In this document: positions 41,984-52,371 of the stretch, in pieces
Layout: each line of letters opens with the position of its first letter
How positions within the stretch are numbered: position 1 is the first letter of the stretch
Source: Halobacterium sp. R2-5
Lineage (GTDB): Archaea; Halobacteriota; Halobacteria; Halobacteriales; Halobacteriaceae
Direction: 5' to 3'
Assembly (NCBI RefSeq): GCF_011734195.1
Contig: NZ_JAANTH010000001.1
Coordinates: 248,001-312,000 of the forward strand
Length of the DNA stretch: 64,000 nucleotides
Made by a program: the position numbers and the translations under genes
Notes under the pieces: generated by a model
Seen by the model: the letters and a program-made list of their open reading frames with translations, nothing else
What the model was told of the DNA's origin: nothing
Databases searched by the model: none

Positions 41984-42878
41984 CGCCGTTCGACACCCCC
42001 ACTTTTGTTCGGTCCGCGACGCGTAACTGCTTAGTCGCCGCCACGGCTATTCGGAGTCGCGTGGGCACCACTCGGCCCGACCGCACGCACTCGCGCGGGA
42101 CGACAGGTCGACCTCCACCCACGCGGTATTTTCGCGCGTCGTCCTCGGTACGTCGTCACGCGGTTTTCTGGTATGCGGTGGCGTGTCGAAGCGCCTCCGC
42201 TTCGATGGGGTTTTACGTAACCCGGAACTCGGATAGGATGCGAACGACGTGAGGTGGCTCGGTGACCCCGACGCCACTGATTGACGCCTCGACGCCCTCG
42301 CGTCGAACCCTTCGCCTTCGGCGAGTCTGGTTCGACGCCCTTAAGTGATACCGGGCCGTTCGGAATAATGCGAACGACGATGAGGCCACTCGGGTTTCCC
42401 GGGTGGCTGATGCGTGCTTCCGACGCCCGTCTGGGCTTCGATCTCACTCTCACGAGTGAGGTTCGATGCCCTTAAGTAATAACGGGCGATACGAGATGAT
42501 GCGAACGACAATGAGGTCGTCCGGGTCTATCCGGTCGACTGACGCATGATCTCGGCGCCCGTCTGGGCTTCGATCTCACTCTCACGAGTGAGGTTCGATG
42601 CCCTTAAGTAATAACGGGGCGTCGGTGGTAATGCGAACGTCGTCTTGGGCCGAGCGAAGTCCGATGGGTTTATAGCCCGCCGCGGACTACGTTCAGGTCC
42701 GAAGGAATGAGGATTCCACCCCTGCGGTCCGCCGTACAAGATGGAATCTGATGTTAGCCTTGATGGTTTGGTGACATCCAACTGGCCACGGCGCTTTGTC
42801 GTGGCTATGAGGAACACTTTGTGTTCCCGCCAAACCAGGACTTTTAGTTCTGGTCGCTGGGGTTTAACCCCAGCAAAC
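41984..42878 (+). promoter_or_regulatory. rRNA operon leader with four tandem promoters
   Basis: A 0.9-kb non-coding stretch. Four promoter units repeat every 129-133 bases, with TATA boxes TTTTACGTAA (42211), TTAAGTGATA (42341), CTTAAGTAAT (42471) and TTAAGTAAT (42604). Each is followed 28 bases later by the common start-region word TGCGAACG (42239, 42369, 42499, 42632). Units 3 and 4 are near-identical copies. An inverted repeat precedes each TATA box: TCGAAGCG (42186/42198), CGTCGAACC (42301/42329) and CTCACTC (42443/42454 and 42575/42586). Tandem promoters are known for Halobacterium rRNA operons. From 42640 on lies the transcribed leader with the 16S processing stem. Confidence 0.85.
42753..42785 (+). 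other. 5' strand of the 16S processing stem with BHB motif
   Basis: Pairs with 44402-44435. The outer helix is GTTAGCCTTGATGGTTT and the inner helix TCCAACTGG. Between them GGTG pairs with CACC, with three-base bulges ACA here and TAC on the other strand. This is the canonical bulge-helix-bulge cut by the tRNA-splicing endonuclease. Confidence 0.88.
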
Positions 42879-44351
<1,473 letters not shown>

Positions 44352-44401
44352 AACGATCGGGACCAGGGCGTTGCCCTGGCCCACCTTTCGACGACGCCGT
44401 G

Positions 44402-44435
44402 ACCAGTTGGACACCTACAAACCATCAAGGCTAAC
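44402..44435 (+). other. 3' strand of the 16S processing stem with BHB motif
   Basis: CCAGTTGGACACCTACAAAC and the following CATCAAGGCTAAC pair with 42753-42785. CACC is the four-base central helix and TAC the bulge. It lies between 16S and tRNA-Ala. Confidence 0.88.
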
Positions 44436-44459
44436 GTAACCCCTCCCGATTCGGGAGGT

Positions 44460-44531
44460 GGGCCCATAGCTCAGTGGTAGAGTGCCTCCTTTGCAAGGAG
44501 GATGCCCTGGGTTCGAATCCCAGTGGGTCCA
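44460..44531 (+). tRNA. tRNA-Ala (anticodon TGC) in the 16S-23S spacer
   Basis: 72 bases, cloverleaf complete. The acceptor stem GGGCCCA pairs with TGGGTCC, with discriminator A. The anticodon loop TTTGCAA holds TGC. The T arm is CTGGGTTCGAATCCCAG. There is no intron and no encoded CCA. tRNA-Ala(UGC) in this spacer is standard for haloarchaea. Confidence 0.97.
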
Positions 44532-44682
44532 TCCCGTTCGGGACTCATCTCAAACCGTGTCCCTTAAGTGGGAGACGGCGGTACGATGAATCCCGACGAA
44601 GACTGATGCACCACCCCGCGAAAGTGCGGGTGGGAAGGGTCTATGTACGCTCCTCGTTCACCACGAGGACGTGCGATGACGG

Positions 44683-44724
44683 CCGTGTGTAAGTGCAATC
44701 CAGGCGCTCACTGGACTCGACCAC
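44683..44724 (+). other. 5' strand of the 23S processing stem with BHB motif
   Basis: CCGTGTGTAAGTGCAATCCA plus G (44683-44703) is an exact 21-base inverted partner of 47862-47882. CTGGACTCGACCAC (44711-44724) pairs with 47841-47854. Between them GCGC pairs with GCGT, leaving three-base bulges TCA and TAA, the canonical BHB. Confidence 0.9.
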
Positions 44725-44740
44725 CGTGGTCGAGTACCGA

Positions 44741-44898
44741 CTGTTGGTCACATCCGTGACTCAACAGCGCTCAACCATTACGTGTTGAGCATCCGTTGGC
44801 TGCTCTGCAGTCAACATTCATCGTCGTTGGCTTCACCGCCAACAATCCTCGACCACTTCGTGTGGTTGAGTACCATCGTCAGCTGCTCTGCAGCTGAC
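44741..44898 (+). repeat. Six consecutive small hairpins before 23S
   Basis: Between the BHB and the 23S 5' end, six inverted repeats follow one another with 1-10 base gaps: 44741-44767 (CTGTTG/CAACAG with GTCAC/GTGAC), 44769-44790 (GCTCAAC/GTTGAGC), 44795-44815 (GTTG, CTG/CAG, CAAC), 44826-44843 (GTTGGC/GCCAAC), 44848-44870 (CTCGACCAC/GTGGTTGAG) and 44878-44898 (GTCAGCTG/CAGCTGAC). They are discarded from the mature rRNA. Function unknown. Confidence 0.75.
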
Positions 44899-44905
44899 AA
44901 CCAAC

Positions 44906-47818
<2,913 letters not shown>

Positions 47819-47840
47819 ACTCATGCACTCACCACACTAC

Positions 47841-47882
47841 GTGGTCGAGTCCAGGCGTTAACTGGATTGCACTTACACACGG
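47841..47882 (+). other. 3' strand of the 23S processing stem with BHB motif
   Basis: GTGGTCGAGTCCAG (47841-47854), GCGT with bulge TAA, then CTGGATTGCACTTACACACG plus G (47862-47882). It complements 44683-44724. Confidence 0.9.
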
Positions 47883-47888
47883 ACGTTC

Positions 47889-47948
47889 GCCGATACTGGC
47901 GTCCCGGACTTCTGTCCGGGGACAACGGTTCGATTCCGTTGGTCGGTA
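47889..47948 (+). other. tRNA-like element preceding 5S rRNA
   Basis: An acceptor-like stem, GCCGAT (47889-47894) with GTCGGT (47942-47947), encloses an anticodon-like hairpin CCGGAC-TTCT-GTCCGG and a perfect T arm, AACGG-TTCGATT-CCGTT. The D arm is missing. A48 takes the discriminator position and 5S starts at the next base. In Haloferax the 5S 5' end was shown to be made by tRNase Z acting on such a structure (known). Confidence 0.82.
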
Positions 47949-48070
47949 TTAAGGCGGCCATAGCGGCGGGGGAACTCCCGTACCCATCCCGAACACGGAA
48001 GATAAGCCCGCCTGCGTTCCGGTCAGTACTGGAGTGCGCGAGCCTCTGGGAAATCCGGTTCGCCGCCTGC
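47949..48070 (+). rRNA. rrf: 5S ribosomal RNA
   Basis: About 122 bases, from TTAAGGCGGCCATAGCGGCG to CGCCGCCTGC. The 5' GGCGGC pairs with the 3' GCCGCC. The highly conserved CCCATCCCGAACACGGAAG segment is intact. The 3' end is placed to within two bases. It is followed by a strong hairpin-T terminator. Confidence 0.96.
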
Positions 48071-48087
48071 TATTCATACTTCATCAA

Positions 48088-48120
48088 GCCTCGAACAGCT
48101 GTGACGCTGTTCGGGGCTTT
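48088..48120 (+). terminator. Hairpin terminator after 5S rRNA
   Basis: GCCTCGAACAGC (48088-48099) pairs with GCTGTTCGGGGC (48106-48117) around a TGTGAC loop, then TTT CTGCATTT follows. It closes the rRNA transcript before the separately promoted tRNA-Cys. Confidence 0.75.
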
Positions 48121-48159
48121 CTGCATTTGTAGCGCGAAGTGGCGACACTCCGTACCGCT

Positions 48160-48170
48160 ACGTTTAAGCG
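48160..48170 (+). promoter_or_regulatory. Promoter of tRNA-Cys
   Basis: ACGTTTAAGCG holds a TTTAAG TATA box (48163-48168) about 30 bases before the mature tRNA-Cys 5' end. This indicates independent transcription after the rRNA terminator. Confidence 0.65.
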
Positions 48171-48195
48171 AGCGAGCGCAGTACCACCAGACGGT

Positions 48196-48271
48196 GCCAA
48201 GGTGGCAGAGTTCGGCCTAACGCAGCGGCCTGCAGAGCCGCCCATCGCCGGTTCAAATCCGGCCCTTGGCT
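48196..48271 (+). tRNA. tRNA-Cys (anticodon GCA)
   Basis: 76 bases. The acceptor stem GCCAAGG pairs with CCTTGGC, with discriminator T as expected for cysteine. The anticodon loop is CTGCAGA and the T arm GCCGGTTCAAATCCGGC. The position after 5S is common in haloarchaea. Confidence 0.96.
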
Positions 48272-48402
48272 TTCATTCTCGGAGTTCGTTCTCCTTGTAG
48301 CCGATCGTACCGCACGCCCTCGTCGACGGGAGTCTACATGCGCGCCGTCAAGTACGGGTCTGGAAAGTAACGATTATACGCCGGCCTCTCCACGCATCGA
48401 GT

Positions 48403-49209
48403 ATGCAACGAGGTGCTGCGGCGGTGTCCGTCGCAATCTTCCTTCTGTTGGCGGCCGGTGCGTACTCGTTCATCGGTGTCGCCCAGCAGCCGGAGGTAGC
48501 CCTGGAGAACCCGGATCACACGGTCGTGGCGGGTGACCAGCCGACGATCGAAGGAACGACGTACAACTTCACGGAGGTCGGTGACGGCTCCGCGACCGCG
48601 CAGTGGACGAACGAGTCCGCGCGGTACACGGCGGAGTGGGCGCCCGAGGACACGGTCGTCTACGAGGGCGACAACTACACGGTCGCGGTCCCGAACCAGT
48701 CTGATCCGACGGAGTTCGAGCTCCGCGAGGTCCAGACTGTCGACCGGCCGACCGTCGAGCAGAACGGTACGACGTACGTCATCGTCGAGGAGGATGGCGA
48801 GCGCCGCCTCGTCGAACGTAGCGAGTACGTCGGCGAGCCGACGGTGCACTCGTTCTCGGAGGGCGACCAGATAGCGCTCCCGGACAACGACAACGAGACG
48901 ACCGTGGCGTCGGTCACCAACGAGACGGTGACGATCGAGTGGTTCGCGCCGCGGACGAACGAGGTCAGCTTCGAGGAGGGCGCGAACGCGACGCTCGGTG
49001 AGAGCGGTACGCCGTACCTCGCGCACTTCGAACAGCAGACTGGCGGGACGGTCCTCCAGTTGACGACCGACTACGCGGACTACAACTCCGACGTGGCGGC
49101 CCAGCAGGAGTTCCACGAGCGCACGAACGGCCTCTGGGGTATCGTCATCCTGAGCGGGCTGGCGGCCGCGCTGTTGATCATGCTGGCGTTCCTGCCGTCG
49201 CGGTACTGA
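48403..49209 (+). CDS. Surface-exposed membrane protein with many N-glycosylation sequons
   Basis: This is a 268-residue protein anchored at both ends. An N-terminal helix (about 6-28, VSVAIFLLLAAGAYSFIGVA) and a C-terminal helix (about 243-263, LWGIVILSGLAAALLIMLAF) bracket a 210-residue region with beta character. At least eight N-x-S/T sequons occur there (NFT, NES, NYT, NQS, NGT, NET twice, NAT), so the middle faces outside and is probably N-glycosylated (inference). A TATA-like ATTATA lies about 31 bases before the ATG. I do not recognise the family. Confidence 0.78.
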   Translation: MQRGAAAVSVAIFLLLAAGAYSFIGVAQQPEVALENPDHTVVAGDQPTIEGTTYNFTEVGDGSATAQWTNESARYTAEWAPEDTVVYEGDNYTVAVPNQSDPTEFELREVQTVDRPTVEQNGTTYVIVEEDGERRLVERSEYVGEPTVHSFSEGDQIALPDNDNETTVASVTNETVTIEWFAPRTNEVSFEEGANATLGESGTPYLAHFEQQTGGTVLQLTTDYADYNSDVAAQQEFHERTNGLWGIVILSGLAAALLIMLAFLPSRY

Positions 49210-49262
49210 CGCCGCTGGGTCGTTCCGTCACCGTTAACGTGTTCCGCGGCGAGGCGTCGTGC

Positions 49263-49469
49263 ATGCAACATCCGTTCGCGGACACGCTCGACGTCTACGG
49301 CGTTCTCGTCGGCGCGTTCGTCGCGCTCGTCGGTATCGGGTCGCTCGTCGGGATGCCGTGGCAGCACGCGAACAGCGCCGGCGTCACCGTCCTCCAGGTT
49401 GTCGGTTCGCTCGCCGCCGTCGCGCTCGGCGTCGCGCTCGTCTGGCTCGCACACACGCAGACGCGGTAG
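49263..49469 (+). CDS. Small two-helix membrane protein
   Basis: This is a 68-residue protein with two predicted helices, about 14-32 (VLVGAFVALVGIGSLVG) and 41-62 (TVLQVVGSLAAVALGVALVW). The frame extends upstream to a GTG at 49239, but the ATG at 49263 gives a normal start after a TTAACG box about 28 bases earlier. It shares direction with the 48403 gene. Family and function are not recognised. Confidence 0.65.
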   Translation: MQHPFADTLDVYGVLVGAFVALVGIGSLVGMPWQHANSAGVTVLQVVGSLAAVALGVALVWLAHTQTR

Positions 49470-49534
49470 CGTTCTCTCAGTTCTCGACGCTGGCGAGTGG
49501 CAACGCTGCGCGGTAGCGGTCTTCGCAGCAGAAG

Positions 49535-49608
<74 letters not shown>

Positions 49609-49689
49609 TCGATTCCAACTCGGGCAGCGCGAGGTTAAACGTTTACCATCCAGCGAAACGCTTACGCGGGCGTCGGGGAACCGGAGCGT

Positions 49690-50925
49690 ATGGACGGAGT
49701 GCGCGAGTTCGCGTCGGCGCTCGTCGCGTTCGAGTCGACGGACGCGGCGGAGGCGCCGGTGTCGGCGTGGTTCGCGGCGCGACTGGCCGAACTCGGCTTC
49801 GAGAGGTACGAGTGGGAGGTGGACGCGGAACTGCTCGCGGGGCACCGGTCGTTCCCGGACGACCCGCGCGAGATTCGAGCCGCCGACCGGCGCAGCGTCG
49901 GCGGCGTCCTGGAGCTCGGCGACCCGGACGCCGGCCCGACGATCGTACTGAACGGCCACGTGGACGTCGTGCCCGCGGACGAGGGCGTGTGGTCGTCGCC
50001 GCCGTTCGAGGCGCGGTGGAACGGCGACGAGCTGACTGCGCGCGGCGCGGCGGACATGAAGGCCGGGCTGGCGGCGTGCGTGTACGCCGCGCTCGAACTC
50101 GCGGACCGAGACGACGTCGACGGCCGCGTGGTTGTCGAGGGCGTAGTCGGCGAGGAGGCCGGCGGCGTCGGCGCGGCGACGGCGGCGCTGGACAACCCGT
50201 ACCCGTTCGAGCGCGACGCGGCGATCATCGCGGAGCCGACGTCGCTGACGCCCGTCGTCGCCTCGGAGGGGAGCCTGATGAAGCGACTCGAACTGACCGG
50301 CCGGTCCGCGCACGCGGCGACGCCGTGGGCGGGGGAGTCCGTCCTCGACCACTTCGACGCGATCCGGGAGGCGTTCGAAGCCCTCGCTGCCGAGCGCGAG
50401 GAGCACGTCACGCACCCGCTGTACGAGGAGTTCCCGACGAAGTGGCCGGTGGTCTGCGGGACCGTCGAGGCGGGCGAGTGGGCGTCGACGGTACCGGCGT
50501 CGCTGACCGGGGAGTGGCGCATCGGCGTCGCGCCGGGGGAGACCGTCGCCGAGGTCGAGGCGGCGTTCGAGGAGCGCCTCGCCGGTGTCGTCGCGGACAG
50601 CGAGTGGCTCGCCGAGCACCCGCCGGCGTTCGAGCGGTTCACCGTCCAGTTCGAGGCCTCCGAGATCGACCCGGCCGAGCCGGTCGTGCAGGCGGTCCAG
50701 TCGGCGATGGAGGCGCACGGTCTCGACGAGACGGAGCCCAGGGGGGTGACGTACGGCGCGGACGCCCGCCACTACATCGAGGCGGGCATTCCGACCGTGA
50801 TGTTCGGGCCGGGGGACATCGAGCAGGCGCACTTCCCGGACGAGACCATCGACTTCGAGGAGGTAGACACGGCGGTGGACGTGCTCGCGGACGCGGCCGC
50901 TGGCTTCCTCACCGAGGAGAACTAG
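49690..50925 (+). CDS. M20 family metallopeptidase (ArgE/DapE type)
   Basis: This is a two-zinc amidohydrolase of 411 residues. The zinc ligands are in LNGHVDVVP (His and Asp, about 95) and GAADMKAGLA (Asp, about 120); the catalytic Glu pair is in GEEAGGVGA (about 155); further ligands are in IAEPTS and near the C-terminus in QAHFPDE. A lid/dimerisation domain is inserted at about 185-300. Substrates of this family include N-acetylornithine, succinyl-diaminopimelate and dipeptides; the sequence alone does not decide. It overlaps the convergent gene at 50922 by four bases at the stop codons. Confidence 0.88.
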   Translation: MDGVREFASALVAFESTDAAEAPVSAWFAARLAELGFERYEWEVDAELLAGHRSFPDDPREIRAADRRSVGGVLELGDPDAGPTIVLNGHVDVVPADEGVWSSPPFEARWNGDELTARGAADMKAGLAACVYAALELADRDDVDGRVVVEGVVGEEAGGVGAATAALDNPYPFERDAAIIAEPTSLTPVVASEGSLMKRLELTGRSAHAATPWAGESVLDHFDAIREAFEALAAEREEHVTHPLYEEFPTKWPVVCGTVEAGEWASTVPASLTGEWRIGVAPGETVAEVEAAFEERLAGVVADSEWLAEHPPAFERFTVQFEASEIDPAEPVVQAVQSAMEAHGLDETEPRGVTYGADARHYIEAGIPTVMFGPGDIEQAHFPDETIDFEEVDTAVDVLADAAAGFLTEEN

Positions 50926-51578
50926 AGGTACTCGCGGAGCGCGTCGGCGACGACGTCGTCGGGGTCGCGGTCCGAAACTGTGGCCTGCCGTCGGAGGTCC
51001 CTGTAGACGGGCGCTGGGAGCGTGACCGTCAGCGCTCCCGGCGTGACGCCGAGCTCTTCGAGGACGTCGTCGAGGTCGTCGCCGTCGTTGACGGCGCTGG
51101 CGGCGCGGCGGACGTCACGGACGGTGAGCTCGTTGTCGACGACCGCCCACGCGAGGAGGTAGCGGTCGTCGCCGCCGACGCGCGCGATGTGTTTCGCGGC
51201 GGTCGGCGGGATGTGGCCGGCGGCGACGTGCTCGCGGACGGCCCGCGGGAGGTCGTGGACGCGCGCCCACTTCCGGATGAAGGAGACGCCGACGTCGCCG
51301 TCCGCGCGCTCGGCGGCGGCCTTGTAGGAGTTCTCGGCGCGGACGAGCGCGGCGCAGGCGGCGGCGCCCCGGAGCATGTAGAGGTGGCTGTCGCCGAGCT
51401 CGTTGCGCGCGAACGCGCCGACGGTCTCGGCGGCTTCGGCGACGCTCTCGGGGTCGTCGGGGTCGAACGAGACGGCTTCGCGGGCGTGCTCGCCGGTGAC
51501 TCGCTCGTCGCCGCGGACGACCGGCTCGCCGACGGGCGACTCGCGGTCCGTCGGCGGAATCGGTTCCTCGTCAGTCAT
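50922..51578 (-). CDS. ParB-like HTH domain protein
   Basis: This is a 218-residue haloarchaeal protein. A disordered acidic N-terminus (1-50) is followed by a helical region. The segment VAAGHIPPTAAKHIARVGGD with its continuation resembles the helix-turn-helix of ParB/Noc proteins (IPxTxAxxIA). The last 45 residues (TVTLPAPVYRDLRRQATVSD, then ADALREYL) look like a ribbon-helix-helix or coiled tail. A DNA-binding role is inferred. The start at 51578 is preceded by 16 bases to the next gene on that strand. Convergent with the M20 peptidase. Confidence 0.68.
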   Translation of the reverse strand: MTDEEPIPPTDRESPVGEPVVRGDERVTGEHAREAVSFDPDDPESVAEAAETVGAFARNELGDSHLYMLRGAAACAALVRAENSYKAAAERADGDVGVSFIRKWARVHDLPRAVREHVAAGHIPPTAAKHIARVGGDDRYLLAWAVVDNELTVRDVRRAASAVNDGDDLDDVLEELGVTPGALTVTLPAPVYRDLRRQATVSDRDPDDVVADALREYL

Positions 51579-51609
51579 ACGTCCAGTAGCGGCCTGGGGC
51601 GTAAAACAC

Positions 51610-51759
51610 CTATTCCTCGTCGTCGTGGTTCTCGCGGCGCTCGGAGAGGTGCTCCCAGATCTCCGTGCAGCCGGCGCCGGGTTCCACGTCGGCGAGGTGG
51701 TCGTCGTCGCGGTCCTGTGTCTCCGCGCGGTCGGCGTCGCGTTCGGCGTGCTGGTTCAC
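51610..51759 (-). CDS. 49-residue acidic protein
   Basis: A short ORF starting with GTG at 51759, which overlaps the TGA of the 28-codon ORF before it by four bases. The product is highly charged (ADRAETQDRDDDHLADVE) and ends with GAGCTEIWEHLSERRENH. The C-x-x-x-W-E-H-L segment looks structured. I recall similar very small haloarchaeal proteins but know no function. Coupled translation with the upstream ORF and with the 50922 gene is plausible. Confidence 0.55.
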   Translation of the reverse strand: MNQHAERDADRAETQDRDDDHLADVEPGAGCTEIWEHLSERRENHDDEE

Positions 51760-51842
51760 TCGCCGTCCACCTCCTCGTCGAACAGTTCGGGTGCGGCGTC
51801 GACGGACGCGTGCTGGCGCTTGCCGCGCACTCGGGTAGGCAT
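51756..51842 (-). CDS. 28-residue ORF coupled to the 49-residue protein
   Basis: ATG at 51842 to TGA; product MPTRVRGKRQHASVDAAPEL followed by FDEEVDGE. A basic N-terminus switches to an acidic C-terminus. A TTAACCG box about 28 bases upstream on the minus strand supports a leaderless start. It is either a genuine micro-protein or the translated leader of the 49-residue gene. Confidence 0.45.
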   Translation of the reverse strand: MPTRVRGKRQHASVDAAPELFDEEVDGE

Positions 51843-51996
51843 GTTTCCCGGTATGGCGCGGGAACGGTTAACTGCCGCTTCGGGCGCAATGCCCGCCAGC
51901 ACTGGCCGATACCGGCGGGCCTTGACGGTACTTCCGACGACTGGCAGGCGTTGCCCGCGCCGACGGGTGGACGGGTGCGGGTCGCGGAGTAGTGGT

Positions 51997-52284
51997 ATGG
52001 CGACGCGACTGCGGCTGCTCGACGACGCCGCGTGGGTGAGCGTGAACGACGAGCGCGCGGCGGGCACCAGCGAGGTGTGGCCGGTCGCGGAGGGCTTCTG
52101 TTCGTGCGCGCTCGCGTGGCTCGTGGTCGAAGCGTTCGTGGACGTGGGCGCGGACGGCCGACGGGTGGAGGCCCGCGCGCACGGCCACTGCCTGAACTGC
52201 GGGGAGTCCGGAACGACGCCGTGGCTGCCCGTGGGGAAGGTCACGGACGAGGGCTTCGAGCCGGTCGAAGGTGTTCGGCGATAG
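51997..52284 (+). CDS. Small protein with two cysteine clusters
   Basis: This is a 95-residue protein. CSC (about 35-37) and CLNC (about 66-69) could bind one zinc ion. Between them is a hydrophobic stretch ALAWLVVEAFVDVG, and the C-terminus has PWLPVGKVTDEGFEPVEGV. It lies just upstream of the nitrite/sulfite reductase gene on the same strand with an inverted-repeat operator-like site between them. The family is not recognised. Confidence 0.62.
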   Translation: MATRLRLLDDAAWVSVNDERAAGTSEVWPVAEGFCSCALAWLVVEAFVDVGADGRRVEARAHGHCLNCGESGTTPWLPVGKVTDEGFEPVEGVRR

Positions 52285-52327
52285 CGGTAAGTGTATCCGG
52301 TACCGGTCGGCCGCGGGGAACCTTGAC

Positions 52328-52344
52328 ACCAAGCGCGCCTTGGT
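52328..52344 (+). promoter_or_regulatory. Inverted repeat in the promoter region of the siroheme reductase gene
   Basis: ACCAAG-CGCGC-CTTGGT is a perfect 6-bp inverted repeat centred 36 bases before the ATG at 52372, at the place where the TATA/BRE should be. It is a candidate operator for nitrogen or sulfur control. Confidence 0.5.
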
Positions 52345-52371
52345 AAGGGAGAGCCCCCAGTATGTGTGTAT

